A stretch of 64,000 nt of DNA from Sinomonas cellulolyticus (GCF_014656475.1 NZ_BNCM01000001.1:372001-436000); one strand, 5' to 3'. Numbered from the stretch's first letter, positions 35,914-45,874 are shown. A program made the numbers and translations. The notes: generated by a model from the sequence alone, not told the origin.

Positions 35914-36920
35914 CCCTCGCGCCCGAAGGCCGCCGTCTCCTGCGCATCGAGCAGCGCAACTCGCAGACCCCGGTGGAGCGCAAGCCCGAGTGGATCAAGG
36001 CCAAGGTCCAGATGGGGCCGGAGTTCATCCAGCTCAAGAACCAGGTGAAGAAGGAGGGGCTGCACACCGTCTGCGAGGAGGCTGGCTGCCCCAACATCTT
36101 CGAGTGCTGGGAGGACAAGGAAGCCACCTTCCTCATCGGGGGCTCCGAGTGCACCCGGCGCTGCGACTTCTGCCAGATCGACACGGGCAAGCCCTCCCCC
36201 CTGGACCGCTTCGAGCCCACCAAGGTGGCCCGCTCGGTGCAGTCCATGGGCCTGCGCTACGCGACCGTGACCGGCGTTGCCCGCGACGACCTCGAGGACG
36301 AGGGCGTCTGGCTCTATGCGGAGACCATCCGCCAGATCCACGAGCTGAACCCCGGCACCGGCGTCGAGATCCTCATCCCGGACTTCTCCGGCAAGCCGGA
36401 GCACATCACGGCGATCTGCGAGGCGCGCCCCGAGGTGTTCGCCCACAATGTCGAGACCGTTCCGCGTCTGTTCAAGAGCATCCGGCCCGCTTTCCGCTAC
36501 GAGCGCTCACTCGATGTGCTCACCCAGGGCCGCGACCAGGGCATGGTCACGAAGTCCAATCTGATCCTCGGTATGGGCGAGACCCGCGAGGAAGTCTCCC
36601 AGGCGCTGCGGGACCTGCACCATGCCGGCTGCGACCTCATCACCATCACGCAGTACCTCCGCCCGTCGGAGCGCCACCACCCCGTGGAGCGCTGGGTCAA
36701 GCCGGAGGAGTTCGTCGAGCTGTCCCAGGAGGCCGAGGAGATCGGCTTCCTCGGGGTCATGAGCGGACCGCTGGTCCGATCGTCGTACCGCGCCGGCCGG
36801 CTCTGGGCGACCGCGATGCGCAAGAAGGGCTGGGAAATCCCGGCCCAGCTCGCGCACATCGAGTCCTCCGGGACGACCCGGCAGGAGGCGGCCACGCTGG
36901 TCGCCGCCCGGCACGCCTGA
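35910..36920 (+). CDS. lipA: Lipoyl synthase (radical SAM)
   Basis: 336 residues. Inserts two sulfur atoms into octanoyl-lysine on lipoyl domains. The auxiliary [4Fe-4S] cluster motif is [12 protein letters not shown] (CX4CX5C), and the radical SAM cluster is CTRRCDFC (CX3CX2C). The C-terminal RSSYRAG supplies the conserved Ser ligand. GAAGGAG lies 7 nt before the ATG, inside the end of lipB. The ORF extends upstream in frame through lipB's alternative frame but has no support there. Confidence 0.97.
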   Translation: MTLAPEGRRLLRIEQRNSQTPVERKPEWIKAKVQMGPEFIQLKNQVKKEGLHTVCEEAGCPNIFECWEDKEATFLIGGSECTRRCDFCQIDTGKPSPLDRFEPTKVARSVQSMGLRYATVTGVARDDLEDEGVWLYAETIRQIHELNPGTGVEILIPDFSGKPEHITAICEARPEVFAHNVETVPRLFKSIRPAFRYERSLDVLTQGRDQGMVTKSNLILGMGETREEVSQALRDLHHAGCDLITITQYLRPSERHHPVERWVKPEEFVELSQEAEEIGFLGVMSGPLVRSSYRAGRLWATAMRKKGWEIPAQLAHIESSGTTRQEAATLVAARHA

Positions 36921-36947
36921 GCCGCAGCGCGCCGTCGTGCGCCCGCA

Positions 36948-36992
36948 CGGTGCTGACGGGGGACGGCCGTAGGACCTCCCGCGTCAGCACCG
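36948..36992 (+). terminator. Probable terminator after lipA
   Basis: An 11-bp stem CGGTGCTGACG / CGTCAGCACCG with a 23-nt loop. It is preceded by CGCCGTCGTGCG (36930-36941), a half of the recurring dyad described under findings. Confidence 0.5.
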
Positions 36993-37017
36993 GTGAGGCG
37001 GATCGCCGCCGGTGACC

Positions 37018-37023
37018 TAGAAT
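37018..37023 (+). promoter_or_regulatory. Putative -10 box of the DUF4191 gene
   Basis: TAGAAT ends 9 nt before the ATG at 37033, implying a leader of at most a few nucleotides. Confidence 0.45.
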
Positions 37024-37032
37024 TGAGTCACT

Positions 37033-37749
37033 ATGGCGAAGAGCACCAACACCCCCTCGGACAGCGCTCCGAAGAAGGCGAAGAAGCCCAACGGCTTCCA
37101 GCAGTTCCTCCAGGTCTTCCAAATGACGCGGAAGGCCGACCCCAACGCAGTGTGGCTCATGCTGCTCGTGTTCCTCGGGGTCACGGCGGTGAGCCTGCTG
37201 ATCGGCTTCCTCCTGGACAACTGGATCACCGGTCTCATCATCGGCATCCTGCTCGGCATCCTCGGCGCGGTGTTCATCCTCAGCCGCCGTGCAGAGCGCG
37301 CGGCCTATGCCCAGATCGAGGGCCAGCCCGGTGCCGCCGGGGCGGCACTCAACTCGCTCCGCCGCGGCTGGATCGTCGAGGAGCAGCCGGTTGCCGTGAA
37401 CCCGCGGACGCAGGACGTCGTCTTCCGCGCCATCGGGCGCCCCGGAGTGGTGCTCGTCTCCGAGGGACCGAGCGTGCGCGTGCGCCAGCTGGTCGACGGC
37501 GAGCGCAAACGCCTCGTGCGGATCCTCCCGAACGTTCCGATCCACGTCATCGAGACCGGCCGCGATGAGGGCCAGACTCCCCTGCGGAACGTCGCCAAGA
37601 CGATGAACAAGCTCAAGCCCGAGCTCACGAAGGTCGAGGTTGCCGCCGTGAGCAAGCGGATCGCATCGCTCGGCACTCGCCTGCCGATCCCCAAGGGCAT
37701 CGATCCGTCCCGCATGCGGCCCGACCGCCGCGCCATGCGCGGCCGCTGA
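37033..37749 (+). CDS. DUF4191 membrane protein
   Basis: 238 residues. A Lys-rich N-terminus (AKKPNGFQQFLQVFQMTRKADP) is followed by two closely spaced membrane helices (about 40-60 and 65-85) and a soluble cytoplasmic domain with a RGWIVEEQPVAVNPRTQDVVF motif. DUF4191 is an actinobacterial family without known function. From memory it is often found next to lipA, and the position here directly after lipB-lipA agrees. A role in lipoate metabolism is only inferred from that neighbourhood. Confidence 0.88.
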   Translation: MAKSTNTPSDSAPKKAKKPNGFQQFLQVFQMTRKADPNAVWLMLLVFLGVTAVSLLIGFLLDNWITGLIIGILLGILGAVFILSRRAERAAYAQIEGQPGAAGAALNSLRRGWIVEEQPVAVNPRTQDVVFRAIGRPGVVLVSEGPSVRVRQLVDGERKRLVRILPNVPIHVIETGRDEGQTPLRNVAKTMNKLKPELTKVEVAAVSKRIASLGTRLPIPKGIDPSRMRPDRRAMRGR

Positions 37750-37773
37750 TCCAGGCGCACCCACGACGACACG

Positions 37774-37807
37774 GAGAGGGCCCCGGCAATGCTGCCGGGG
37801 CCCTCTC
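37774..37807. terminator. Bidirectional terminator between DUF4191 and RDD genes
   Basis: Perfect 15-bp stem GAGAGGGCCCCGGCA / TGCCGGGGCCCTCTC with an ATGC loop between convergent genes. Confidence 0.85.
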
Positions 37808-37817
37808 GCACGCGCGG

Positions 37818-38252
37818 TCAGAGGCGCACGACGACGGTCCCCGCGGCCTTGTCGTGCAGGCCGCGCTGGTCCGGGTCGAAGATGACGGCGGGGATCACCA
37901 GGCAGAGCAGGACCGTGCGGAGTGCCGCCCGCGGGATGCCCACGGGGCCGCCGTCGAGCCGGCGGACCTTGAGCCCTGCAATCCGGTGCCCGAGGCCGAA
38001 CCCGGCCAGCCCCACGAGGAGGATCTGCTCGACGGCGAAGACCAGGAGAATCGACATCTGGGAGCCGCCGAAGAAGGCCGCGGCGATTGCGTAGGAGGCG
38101 GCCCAGTCGATGCACAGGCCCAGGACGCGGCGGCCGGTTCGGCCCACGGAGCCGGGGCCGGTCCGCGGCATGCCGAGACGCCTGCCGGGATAGTCACCCT
38201 CCTCCAGCTGGGGCCCGCTGATCCAGGATCCGATGTCTCTGCGGTCGATCAC
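37818..38252 (-). CDS. RDD family membrane protein
   Basis: 144 residues. An Arg (RRVLGLCIDWAASYAIAAAFF) and the Asp in the first helix mark the RDD domain, which has about three membrane helices. Members include ion antiporters, but the actinobacterial ones beside glnA are mostly of unknown role. The start is GTG at 38252, with TAGAAT 6 nt upstream, so the mRNA may be leaderless. It is divergent from glnA and shares the 282-nt upstream region with the GlnR box. Confidence 0.85.
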   Translation of the reverse strand: MIDRRDIGSWISGPQLEEGDYPGRRLGMPRTGPGSVGRTGRRVLGLCIDWAASYAIAAAFFGGSQMSILLVFAVEQILLVGLAGFGLGHRIAGLKVRRLDGGPVGIPRAALRTVLLCLVIPAVIFDPDQRGLHDKAAGTVVVRL

Positions 38253-38258
38253 CCCTCC

Positions 38259-38264
38259 ATTCTA
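38259..38264 (-). promoter_or_regulatory. Putative -10 box of the RDD gene, leaderless
   Basis: TAGAAT on the minus strand ends 6 nt before the GTG at 38252. The intervening GGAGGG directly abuts the GTG, too close to act as a normal ribosome-binding site. Confidence 0.5.
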
Positions 38265-38391
38265 GGGACCACCCCGGACACCCCGTACCCGGCTACAAGC
38301 GGAGCCCACCGCCGCTGATTCCGTCCGGATTCCGCCCCCGCTCTGGCCCCGAGCCCCCGCCGCCGCTAGCGTTTACACCCGAAGGGCCCGC

Positions 38392-38429
38392 GTAACGTCG
38401 CTGAAACAATGCGGACACGGACGGGAAAT
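38392..38429 (+). promoter_or_regulatory. Four-site GlnR operator upstream of glnA
   Basis: GTAAC (38392) - 6 nt - GAAAC (38403) - 6 nt - GACAC (38414) - 6 nt - GAAAT (38425). The first pair is a perfect match to the actinomycete GlnR consensus gTnAC-n6-GaAAC, and the second pair is near-perfect with the same spacing. It lies 106 nt upstream of the glnA start, so nitrogen control by an OmpR-type GlnR is expected. Confidence 0.8.
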
Positions 38430-38534
38430 CCGCTGCTCGTAGTGTGGTACCAGTTGGAGCGAGGCGTTCGGCCCGCGGCTTTTGCCTGCGTGTGCCATCG
38501 GCCCGGCACTACCCACCCTGCGTTAGGAGTACAG

Positions 38535-39959
38535 ATGTTCAAGTCTGCGGACGAAGTCCTCAAGTACATCAAGGATGAAGACGTCAAGTTCGTCGACATC
38601 CGCTTCACCGACCTGCCGGGCGTCCAGCAGCACTTCAACATCCCTGCCAAGACGGTGGACGAGGACTTCTTCGTCAACGGCCAGCTCTTCGACGGCTCCT
38701 CGATCCGTGGCTTCCAGGGCATCGCCGAGTCGGACATGCAGCTCATCCCCGATGTCACCACGGCATTCGTGGACCCGTTCCGCGTGGAGAAGACGCTCGC
38801 GCTGAACTTCTCGATCGTCAACCCGCGCACCGGCGAGCCCTACCACCGCGACCCGCGCGGCGTCGCCGAGCGTGCCGAGGCGTACCTTGCCTCCACCGGC
38901 ATCGCGGACACGGCGTTCTTCGCCCCCGAGGCCGAGTTCTTCGTCTTCGACAACGTGCAGTTCGAGTCCTCGCCGCAGGGATCCTTCTACAAGGTCGACT
39001 CCATCGAGGCCCCGTGGAACTCGGGCCGCGAGGAGGAGGGCGGGAACCTCGGCAACAAGACCCCGTTCAAGGGCGGCTACTTCCCCGTGGCTCCGGTCGA
39101 CCACCAGGCCGACCTCCGCGACGCGATGTGCCTCGCCCTCGATGCGGCGGGCCTCGAGGTCGAGCGCTCCCACCACGAGGTCGGCGCCGCCGGCCAGGCC
39201 GAGATCAACTACCGGTTCTCGACCCTGGTCCGCGCAGCGGATGACCTGCAGAAGTTCAAGTACATCATCAAGAACACGGCCCTCGAGTGGGGCAAGGCCG
39301 TGACGTTCATGCCCAAGCCGATCTTCGGCGACAACGGCTCCGGCATGCACTGCCACCAGTCGCTGTGGAACGGCGGCGAGCCGCTCTTCTACGACGAGAA
39401 GGGCTACGCCAACCTCTCGGACCTCGCGCGCTGGTACATCGGCGGCCTGCTCAAGCACGCCTCCGCGGTGCTCGCCTTCACGAACCCGACGGTGAACTCC
39501 TACAAGCGCCTCGTGAAGGGCTTCGAGGCCCCGGTCAACATGGTGTACTCGCAGGGCAACCGCTCCGCCGGCATCCGCATCCCGATCACGGGATCCAACC
39601 CGAAGGCCAAGCGCATCGAGTTCCGCGCGCCGGACCCCTCGTCCAACCCCTACCTCGCCTTCGCCGCCCAGCTCATGGCCGGCATCGACGGCATCCGCAA
39701 CCGGATCGAGCCGCCGGCCCCGATCGACAAGGACCTCTACGAGCTCCCCGTCGAGGAGGCCCGCGACATCCCCAAGGCCCCGGGCTCGCTCGAGGAGGCC
39801 CTCGAGGCCCTCGAGGCGGACAACGAGTTCCTCCAGGCTGGCGGAGTCTTCACCCAGGACCTCATCGACACCTGGGTCGCCTACAAGCGCGAGAAGGAGA
39901 TCATGCCCCTCTCGCTGCGTCCGAACCCGTACGAGTTCGAGCTCTACTTCGGCTGCTGA
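38535..39959 (+). CDS. glnA: Glutamine synthetase type I (beta, adenylylatable)
   Basis: 474 residues. Makes glutamine from glutamate, ammonia and ATP in a cytoplasmic dodecamer. Family motifs: FDGSSIRGF, the metal-binding [32 protein letters not shown]. The regulatory tyrosine is Tyr402 in KDLYELP, the site modified by GlnE (encoded at 40466-43534). AGGAG lies 5 nt before the ATG; in-frame codons upstream to 38409 are leader. A GlnR box lies upstream, and a very long hairpin terminator follows. Both transcriptional and adenylylation control are therefore expected. Confidence 0.97.
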   Translation: MFKSADEVLKYIKDEDVKFVDIRFTDLPGVQQHFNIPAKTVDEDFFVNGQLFDGSSIRGFQGIAESDMQLIPDVTTAFVDPFRVEKTLALNFSIVNPRTGEPYHRDPRGVAERAEAYLASTGIADTAFFAPEAEFFVFDNVQFESSPQGSFYKVDSIEAPWNSGREEEGGNLGNKTPFKGGYFPVAPVDHQADLRDAMCLALDAAGLEVERSHHEVGAAGQAEINYRFSTLVRAADDLQKFKYIIKNTALEWGKAVTFMPKPIFGDNGSGMHCHQSLWNGGEPLFYDEKGYANLSDLARWYIGGLLKHASAVLAFTNPTVNSYKRLVKGFEAPVNMVYSQGNRSAGIRIPITGSNPKAKRIEFRAPDPSSNPYLAFAAQLMAGIDGIRNRIEPPAPIDKDLYELPVEEARDIPKAPGSLEEALEALEADNEFLQAGGVFTQDLIDTWVAYKREKEIMPLSLRPNPYEFELYFGC

Positions 39960-39980
39960 TCCTCGGCACGCCGCAGCAGC

Positions 39981-40041
39981 GCACGACGGCGCCCCCGCCT
40001 CCCGCAGCATGACAGCGGGAGGCGGGGGCGCCGTCGTGCGT
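39981..40041 (+). terminator. Very long hairpin terminator after glnA
   Basis: Perfect 26-bp stem (39981-40006 with 40016-40041) and a 9-nt loop. The stem base is CGCACGACGGCG, the recurring motif of this window. It also serves the convergent cupin gene. Confidence 0.9.
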
Positions 40042-40086
40042 CTGGAGGACTGACCGACGCGGAGGACGCCGAGCAGGCGTCCGGTG

Positions 40087-40413
40087 CTACGCCGCCACGG
40101 TGGTGAGGATGCCGATCGAGTCGCCCTCAGCCGTGACGTCATGCCGTGGCCCGGGAAGGACACCGACCTCCCCGGCCGCGAGCCGGACCTCGGCCGTCTC
40201 CGAGCGCACCACGAAGGTGCCCCGCAGCACCTGCAGGGTCGCCCCCGCCGGCTTCGCGTGGTCCCCCAGGACCTGGCCGTCGAGGATCGCGAGCAGAGTG
40301 TGGCGGAGCAGGCCGTCGCGCACGAGCGCTCTCGCGCTGCGGCCGTGCGGGCTCGTCCGTGCCTTCTCGAGTTCCTCCTCGGCGGCCGCCGCGACGTTCA
40401 CCGTTTCATGCAT
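40087..40413 (-). CDS. Small cupin-domain protein
   Basis: 108 residues. A single cupin barrel is suggested by GATLQVLRGTFVVRSETAEVRLAAGEVGVLPG (motif parts split by turns) and the histidine pair DHAKPAG and GPRHDVTAEG. The first residues are helical and Ala/Glu-rich. Function unknown; the fold may bind a metal or small ligand. GGGAG lies about 4 nt before the ATG. It follows glnE by 52 nt on the same strand and may be the last gene of the glnA2-glnE operon. Confidence 0.75.
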   Translation of the reverse strand: MHETVNVAAAAEEELEKARTSPHGRSARALVRDGLLRHTLLAILDGQVLGDHAKPAGATLQVLRGTFVVRSETAEVRLAAGEVGVLPGPRHDVTAEGDSIGILTTVAA

Positions 40414-40465
40414 GGCTCTCCCTCTCTCCCGCGCCCTCCGGCTCGTCCAGCCGTCGACATCCTGA

Positions 40466-43400
40466 TCACTCGCCCACCCCGTAGAAGCGCCGCTCGAAGA
40501 CCTGACGTGCCCGCCTGGTCACGTTGAGGTAGTGCTGCTCGAACGCGGTCGCCTGGTCCGGTAGGTAGCCGCACCATCGGGCCACCGCCTCGAGGTCCCT
40601 CCGCTTGGTCGGCACGAGGTCCGACGCGCGGCCGCTCCACGCGACGTTGGCGCTGCGGATGCGGCTCGCGAGCCGCCAGGCCTCTCCCAGCAGCTCCGCC
40701 TCGTGCGGCGCGATCAGCCCCAAGTCCGTCGCCGCGGAGAGCGCCTCCATCGTGCCGGTGGTGCGCAGCTCAGGGTGGCGCGCGGCGTGCTTGAGCTGGA
40801 TCAGCTGCACGAGCCACTCGACGTCGCTGAGCCCTCCGCGTCCCAGCTTGACGTGGCGCGACGGGTCCGCGCCGCGGGGCAGCCGCTCGGCCTCGACGCG
40901 CGCCTTGATCCGGCGGATCTCCCGGACCTCGTCCGGTCCCAGCTCCTCGGGGTAGCGCACCGTGTCGACGAGGGCCATGAAGTCCGCCGCGAGCGCGGCG
41001 TCGCCCGCCATGGGGCGCGCCCGCAGGAGGGCCTGCGCCTCCCACGTCAGGGCCCATCTCCGGTAGTACTCGGCGAACGAGTCGAACGAGCGCACAAGCG
41101 GTCCGTTCTTGCCCTCGGGGCGCAGGTCCGCGTCGAGCGCGAGCACCCTCTCCGCGAGGACGGGCGGCTTGAGCGGCTGGGTGAGCAACGCGGACAGGCT
41201 CGTGACGATGGCCAACGCCTGGCGCTGGGCGTCCTCGGGACGCGCGCCGGGCAGTGCCCTGTGCACGTACATGACGTCCGCGTCCGAGCCATACCCGATC
41301 TCCCGTCCGCCCTGACGCCCCATGGCGACGACGAGGACGTGGGTGAGCAGCCCGCCGTCGGCCGCCTCGGCCTGCCCTTCCGCGACCCGTAGCGCCCCGA
41401 GCACCGCGGCCTGGTCCACATCCGAGAGCGCGCGGCCGACCGACTCCGTGTCGAGGACCCCGGAACTGTCCGCGAGGGCGATGCGGAGGATCTCACGGCG
41501 ACGGATCAGCCGCACGAGCCGCATCGCGGCGGACGGCTCCTCGTGCCGGGAGAGCTTGGACTGGATCTCCTGCCACTGGGCCTCGAGCGTCAGGGGCACG
41601 AGGTCCTGGTCGTCCCCGAGCCACTTGACTGACTCGGGCGAGACCTCGAGGAGGTCCGCGATGAGGCGCGAATCGGCGAGGACGTGGGAGAGCCGCTCCG
41701 CTGCGGCCGACGAGTCGCGCAGGAGCCCGAGGTACCAGTGCGTCGTCCCGAGCGCCTCGCTCACGCGCCGGAAGGCGAGCAGTCCTGCGTCCGGATCGGC
41801 GCCCTCGGCGATCCAGCCGAGGAGCACCGGGAGGAGCTGGCGCTGGAGCGCCGCACGCCGGCTCACGCCCGCCGTGAGCGCCTCGATGTGCCGCATGGCC
41901 CCCTGCGGATCGCGGTAGCCCAGTGCCGCGAGGCGGGCCTCTGCCGCCTCGGGAGTCAGCCGTGCCTCGGCCAGGCTCAGGTGCGCCACGGTGTTCAGCA
42001 GCGGCCGGTAGAAGATCTGTTCGTGCAGCTCGCGCACGCGCCGCTTGGTGCGGTGCCACGCCTCGAGCAGCTGCTCCGGCGACGCACGGCTCGTCTCGAG
42101 CACACCCTGGACGCTGCGGGCGAGGGCGCGGAGCGCGTCCTCCGAGGTGGGCATAAGGTGCGTCCGGCGGAGCCTGGACAGCTGGAGGCGATGCTCGAGG
42201 AGGCGCAGGTAGCGGTAGGAGGAGTCGAACTCTGCCGCAGCCGTGCGGCCGATGTAGCCTCCAGCGGCCAGTGCGGCAATCGCGGAGGTGGTGTCGCGGA
42301 CCCGGAGGGACTCGTCCGTGCGTCCGTGGACCAGCTGGAGCAGCTGGACGGTGAACTCGACATCGCGCAGGCCCCCGGCGCCGAGCTTGATCTGGCGGTC
42401 CGCCTCGGCCGCCGGGATGTTGTCGGTGACCCGACGGCGCATCGCCTGCACGGATTCCACGAAGCCCTCCCGGCCCGCGGAGGCCCAGACGAGCGGAGCC
42501 ACGGCCTGCTCGTAGCGTGCGCCGAGGTCCCGGTCGCCGGCGATGCAGCGCGCCTTGAGGAGGGCCTGGAACTCCCAGCTCTGCGCCCACCGGGCGTAGT
42601 AGGCGAGGTGCGATTCGAGGGTGCGCACGAGGGGCCCGTCCCTGCCCTCGGGCCGGAGGTTCGCATCGACCTGCCACAGCGCCGGCTCGCGTCCCGGAGC
42701 CCAGACCGCACGTGCCAGGCCCGTCGCGAGCGCGGTGCCGATCTGGACGGCGCGCGCCGGGTCGAGGGGATCAGGGCCCTGCTCTCCGCCGGGCGTCGCC
42801 GCGGCGTCGCGGGCCTCGATGACGTACACGACGTCGACGTCGGAGATGTAGTTCAGTTCCCGGGCCCCGCACTTGCCCATGCCGATCACCGCGAGGCCGA
42901 CGGCGGCGACGTCCTCGCGCCCGAAGGTCCGCGCCGCCTCGGCACGGGACACGGCGAGGGCCGCCTCGAGGGCAGCCCCGGCCAGATCGGACAGCTCCGC
43001 TGCAGCGGTCGGGAGGAAGTCCGTGGGGGACGCTGCGCCGAGGTCGCGCACCGCAAGGGAGCAGAGGTGCCGCAGGTACGCCACCCTCAGCGCCGCATAC
43101 GCCTCTGGCCCAGTGGCCGTCGCAACCGGCCTCGGGGCCGCTGGGTCCGCACCCACAGACCTCAAGAGCGCCCCGCGGAGGGAGTCGGGATCCGCGCCGA
43201 CCGGTTCCGGCGAGACGGGACCGGTGAGACCGTCGAGGTGTTCGGGGTGCCGGACCAGGAAGTCTCCCAGCGCCTCGGAGGCACCCACGAGCCGGAACAG
43301 TGACTCGCTGCGCGCCGTCCCCGCGTCGATGAGCTCACGCACCTCCGGCCTGCGCTCGATGAGCCGCACGATGGTGAGCAGCGCACCGTCAGGGTCCGGC

Positions 43401-43534
43401 GCGGAGGCGAGGCCCTCGAGGAGGTGGTCGGTGTCGACGCCGTCGAGCTCCCGCGCGCCGAGGAACCGCTCGGCGCGGTCTGGGTCGGAGGATCCCAGCG
43501 CGATGAGCCGGCGGGTCAGGCTCGGGGCGGCCAT
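40466..43534 (-). CDS. glnE: Bifunctional glutamine synthetase adenylyltransferase/deadenylase
   Basis: 1022 residues. Attaches and removes AMP on the GlnA tyrosine in response to nitrogen status. Two nucleotidyltransferase domains are visible. The N-terminal one has GMGKCGARELNYISDVDVVY, the C-terminal one MGRQGGREIGYGSDADVMY. Each is followed by a helical regulatory domain. The start is the ATG at 43534, 8 nt after the glnA2 stop, with AGGGGG 4 nt upstream; an upstream extension to 43606 overlaps glnA2 and is rejected. Cotranscription with glnA2 is likely. Confidence 0.95.
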   Translation of the reverse strand: MAAPSLTRRLIALGSSDPDRAERFLGARELDGVDTDHLLEGLASAPDPDGALLTIVRLIERRPEVRELIDAGTARSESLFRLVGASEALGDFLVRHPEHLDGLTGPVSPEPVGADPDSLRGALLRSVGADPAAPRPVATATGPEAYAALRVAYLRHLCSLAVRDLGAASPTDFLPTAAAELSDLAGAALEAALAVSRAEAARTFGREDVAAVGLAVIGMGKCGARELNYISDVDVVYVIEARDAAATPGGEQGPDPLDPARAVQIGTALATGLARAVWAPGREPALWQVDANLRPEGRDGPLVRTLESHLAYYARWAQSWEFQALLKARCIAGDRDLGARYEQAVAPLVWASAGREGFVESVQAMRRRVTDNIPAAEADRQIKLGAGGLRDVEFTVQLLQLVHGRTDESLRVRDTTSAIAALAAGGYIGRTAAAEFDSSYRYLRLLEHRLQLSRLRRTHLMPTSEDALRALARSVQGVLETSRASPEQLLEAWHRTKRRVRELHEQIFYRPLLNTVAHLSLAEARLTPEAAEARLAALGYRDPQGAMRHIEALTAGVSRRAALQRQLLPVLLGWIAEGADPDAGLLAFRRVSEALGTTHWYLGLLRDSSAAAERLSHVLADSRLIADLLEVSPESVKWLGDDQDLVPLTLEAQWQEIQSKLSRHEEPSAAMRLVRLIRRREILRIALADSSGVLDTESVGRALSDVDQAAVLGALRVAEGQAEAADGGLLTHVLVVAMGRQGGREIGYGSDADVMYVHRALPGARPEDAQRQALAIVTSLSALLTQPLKPPVLAERVLALDADLRPEGKNGPLVRSFDSFAEYYRRWALTWEAQALLRARPMAGDAALAADFMALVDTVRYPEELGPDEVREIRRIKARVEAERLPRGADPSRHVKLGRGGLSDVEWLVQLIQLKHAARHPELRTTGTMEALSAATDLGLIAPHEAELLGEAWRLASRIRSANVAWSGRASDLVPTKRRDLEAVARWCGYLPDQATAFEQHYLNVTRRARQVFERRFYGVGE

Positions 43535-43542
43535 GCGGCCCC

Positions 43543-44883
43543 CTAGAGGATGCCCAGGTTGCGGTGGAGCTCGTAGGGAGTGACCTCGAGCCGGTACTCG
43601 TTCCACTCCTGCCGCTTGTTGCGCAGGAAGGCCCCGAAGACCTGCTCTCCGAGGATCTCTGCCATGAACTCCGATTCCTCCATGACGTTGACGGCGTCGT
43701 GCAGGCTCGCGGGCAGTGGGTCGTGGCCGAGGACCCGGCGCTCAGCAGTGGTCAGCGCCGAGATGTCCTCGTCGGTCGCAGCGGGGAGCTCGTACTCCTC
43801 CTCGATGCCCTTCAGGCCGGCACCGAGGAGGACGGCGTACGAGAGATAGGGGTTGGTGGCCGAGTCGATGCCGCGGTACTCGACCCTCGCGCTCTGGTTC
43901 TTGCCTGGCTTGTAGAGCGGGACGCGCACGAGGGCCGAGCGGTTGTTGTGGCCCCAGCTGAGGTAGCTCGGCGCCTCGCCGCCGCCCCAGAGCCGCTTGT
44001 AGGAGTTGACGAACTGGTTCGTCACGGCGGTGAACTCGTGCGCATGCTTGAGGAGGCCGGCGATGAAGTGGCGGGCCGTCTTGGACAGCTGGTACTCCGC
44101 CCCGGGCTCGTGGAACGCGTTGCTGTCGCCCTCGAACAGCGAGAAGTGGGTGTGCATCCCGGACCCGGGATGGGACGTGAAGGGCTTGGGCATGAAGGTC
44201 GCGTAGCCGCCCTGCTGGATCGCGACCTCCTTGACCACGGTGCGGAACGTCATGACGTTGTCCGCGGTCTGGAGAGCGTCCGCGTAGCGGAGGTCGATCT
44301 CGTTCTGGCCCGGGCCGCCCTCGTGGTGGGAGAACTCGACCGAGATCCCCACGGCCTCGAGCATGTTCACCACCGTGCGGCGGAAGTCCTGGGCAACGCC
44401 GCCGGGCACGTGGTCGAAGTAGCCGCCGTGGTCTGCGGGGACGGGAGCGCCATCGGGCCCGAGCTGGTCCGACTCGAGAAGGTAGAACTCGATCTCGGGG
44501 TGGGTGTAGCACGTGAAGCCCATCTCCGCGGCCTTCGCCAGCGTGCGCTTGAGGACGCTGCGGGGATCGGCGGGAGAGGGCTCGCCGTCCGGGGTGAGGA
44601 TGTCGCAGAACATGCGCGAGGTCGGTTCGGTCTCGCCGCGCCAGGGCAGGATCTGGAACGTCGAAGGGTCAGGCTGGAGGAGCATGTCGGACTCGGACAC
44701 GCGGGCGAGGCCCTCGATCGAGGAGCCGTCGAACCCGAGCCCCTCCTCGAAGGCGCCCTCGACCTCGGCGGGGGCCAGCGCCACCGACTTGAGCGAGCCG
44801 ACCACGTCCGTGAACCACAGCCGGACGAACCGGACGTCGCGTTCCTCGATGGTCCGGAGCACGAACTCCTGCTGACGATTCAT
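43543..44883 (-). CDS. glnA2: Glutamine synthetase-like protein GlnA2 (non-adenylylated type)
   Basis: 446 residues. Catalytic motifs of type I glutamine synthetase are kept: [53 protein letters not shown]. At the place of the GlnA adenylylation tyrosine it reads TDEDISALT, so GlnE cannot modify it by that route. This matches the actinobacterial GlnA2 group. In Streptomyces some GS-like proteins use polyamines, and that cannot be excluded here. The only weak ribosome-binding site is AGGA 12 nt before the ATG. It is divergent from panB and is the first gene of an operon with glnE. Confidence 0.92.
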   Translation of the reverse strand: MNRQQEFVLRTIEERDVRFVRLWFTDVVGSLKSVALAPAEVEGAFEEGLGFDGSSIEGLARVSESDMLLQPDPSTFQILPWRGETEPTSRMFCDILTPDGEPSPADPRSVLKRTLAKAAEMGFTCYTHPEIEFYLLESDQLGPDGAPVPADHGGYFDHVPGGVAQDFRRTVVNMLEAVGISVEFSHHEGGPGQNEIDLRYADALQTADNVMTFRTVVKEVAIQQGGYATFMPKPFTSHPGSGMHTHFSLFEGDSNAFHEPGAEYQLSKTARHFIAGLLKHAHEFTAVTNQFVNSYKRLWGGGEAPSYLSWGHNNRSALVRVPLYKPGKNQSARVEYRGIDSATNPYLSYAVLLGAGLKGIEEEYELPAATDEDISALTTAERRVLGHDPLPASLHDAVNVMEESEFMAEILGEQVFGAFLRNKRQEWNEYRLEVTPYELHRNLGIL

Positions 44884-44946
44884 GGGGTCTTCGCATCCTT
44901 ATCGGTTGGGCCCTGCACGCTCATCCCACTCTACTGAAGCATCGAC

Positions 44947-44952
44947 TAATCT
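44947..44952 (+). promoter_or_regulatory. Putative -10 box of panB, leaderless
   Basis: TAATCT ends 7 nt before the ATG at 44960. Confidence 0.45.
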
Positions 44953-44959
44953 CGACCCT

Positions 44960-45829
44960 ATGGCCCCCAGCACGAATTCCGACGACTCGACGGCGCCCTA
45001 CGGCGGACCGGCACCCACGTCACGCTCTGGCCGCACGAGGATCCACCACCTCGCCCAGGCCAAGGAGAGGGGGGAGCACTTCGCGATGCTCACCGCCTAC
45101 GACCAGTACACGGCGTCGATCTTCGACGAGGCGGGCATCGAGGTCCTCCTCGTCGGCGACTCGGCGGCGAACAACGTCTTCGGCCACGCCACCTCACTCC
45201 CCGTCACGGTGGACGAGCTGCTCCCCCTGGTGCGCGCCGTGGCGACCTCGGCCCCCCATGCGCTCGTCGTGGCTGACTTCCCGTTCGGCAGCTACGAGCA
45301 ATCGCCCGCTCAGGCCGTCGCCACCGGGGTGCGTTTCCTCAAGGAGGGCCTCGCGCACGCTGTGAAGCTCGAGGGCGGCGCCTACTACGCGGACACGGTC
45401 CGGGCCATGGTCCAGGCGGGCATCCCGGTCATGGCGCACATCGGCTTCACGCCCCAGAGCGAGCACGCGCTCGGCGGCTACCGGGTGCAGGGAAGGGGCG
45501 ACGACGCTGCTCGCCTCATCGAGGACGCGACGGCCCTTGAGGCCGCGGGCGCCTTCTGCGTCCTCATGGAGATGGTTCCCGCCTCGACGGCTGCCGCCGT
45601 AGACGCCGCCGTCGACGTTCCCACGATCGGCATCGGGGCCGGGAGCGCCACGACCGGACAGGTCCTCGTCTGGCAGGACATGGCCGGTCTGCGCGGCGGC
45701 GAGGGCGTGAAGGTGGCGAAGTTCGTCAAGCAGTACGCCGACCTGCGCACGAGCCTCCTCGACGCCGCACGTGCCTACGGGCAGGACGTCCGCTCGGGCC
45801 AGTTCCCCGGCCCCGAGCACTCCTTCTGA
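44960..45829 (+). CDS. panB: 3-methyl-2-oxobutanoate hydroxymethyltransferase
   Basis: 289 residues. First committed step of pantothenate synthesis: adds a hydroxymethyl group from methylene-tetrahydrofolate to 2-oxoisovalerate. A TIM-barrel enzyme with Mg-binding [12 protein letters not shown] and DFPFGSYE, then [13 protein letters not shown] and the conserved EMVPA and GIGAG motifs. A 30-residue polar N-terminal extension precedes the domain. The start at 44960 gives the usual family length; a reading frame back to 44882 is not supported. panC/panD are not in the window. Confidence 0.96.
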   Translation: MAPSTNSDDSTAPYGGPAPTSRSGRTRIHHLAQAKERGEHFAMLTAYDQYTASIFDEAGIEVLLVGDSAANNVFGHATSLPVTVDELLPLVRAVATSAPHALVVADFPFGSYEQSPAQAVATGVRFLKEGLAHAVKLEGGAYYADTVRAMVQAGIPVMAHIGFTPQSEHALGGYRVQGRGDDAARLIEDATALEAAGAFCVLMEMVPASTAAAVDAAVDVPTIGIGAGSATTGQVLVWQDMAGLRGGEGVKVAKFVKQYADLRTSLLDAARAYGQDVRSGQFPGPEHSF

Positions 45830-45874
45830 CGCGCGCCGGCAGCTCGGCCGGTGGACGCCTCGTCCCGGCGGACG

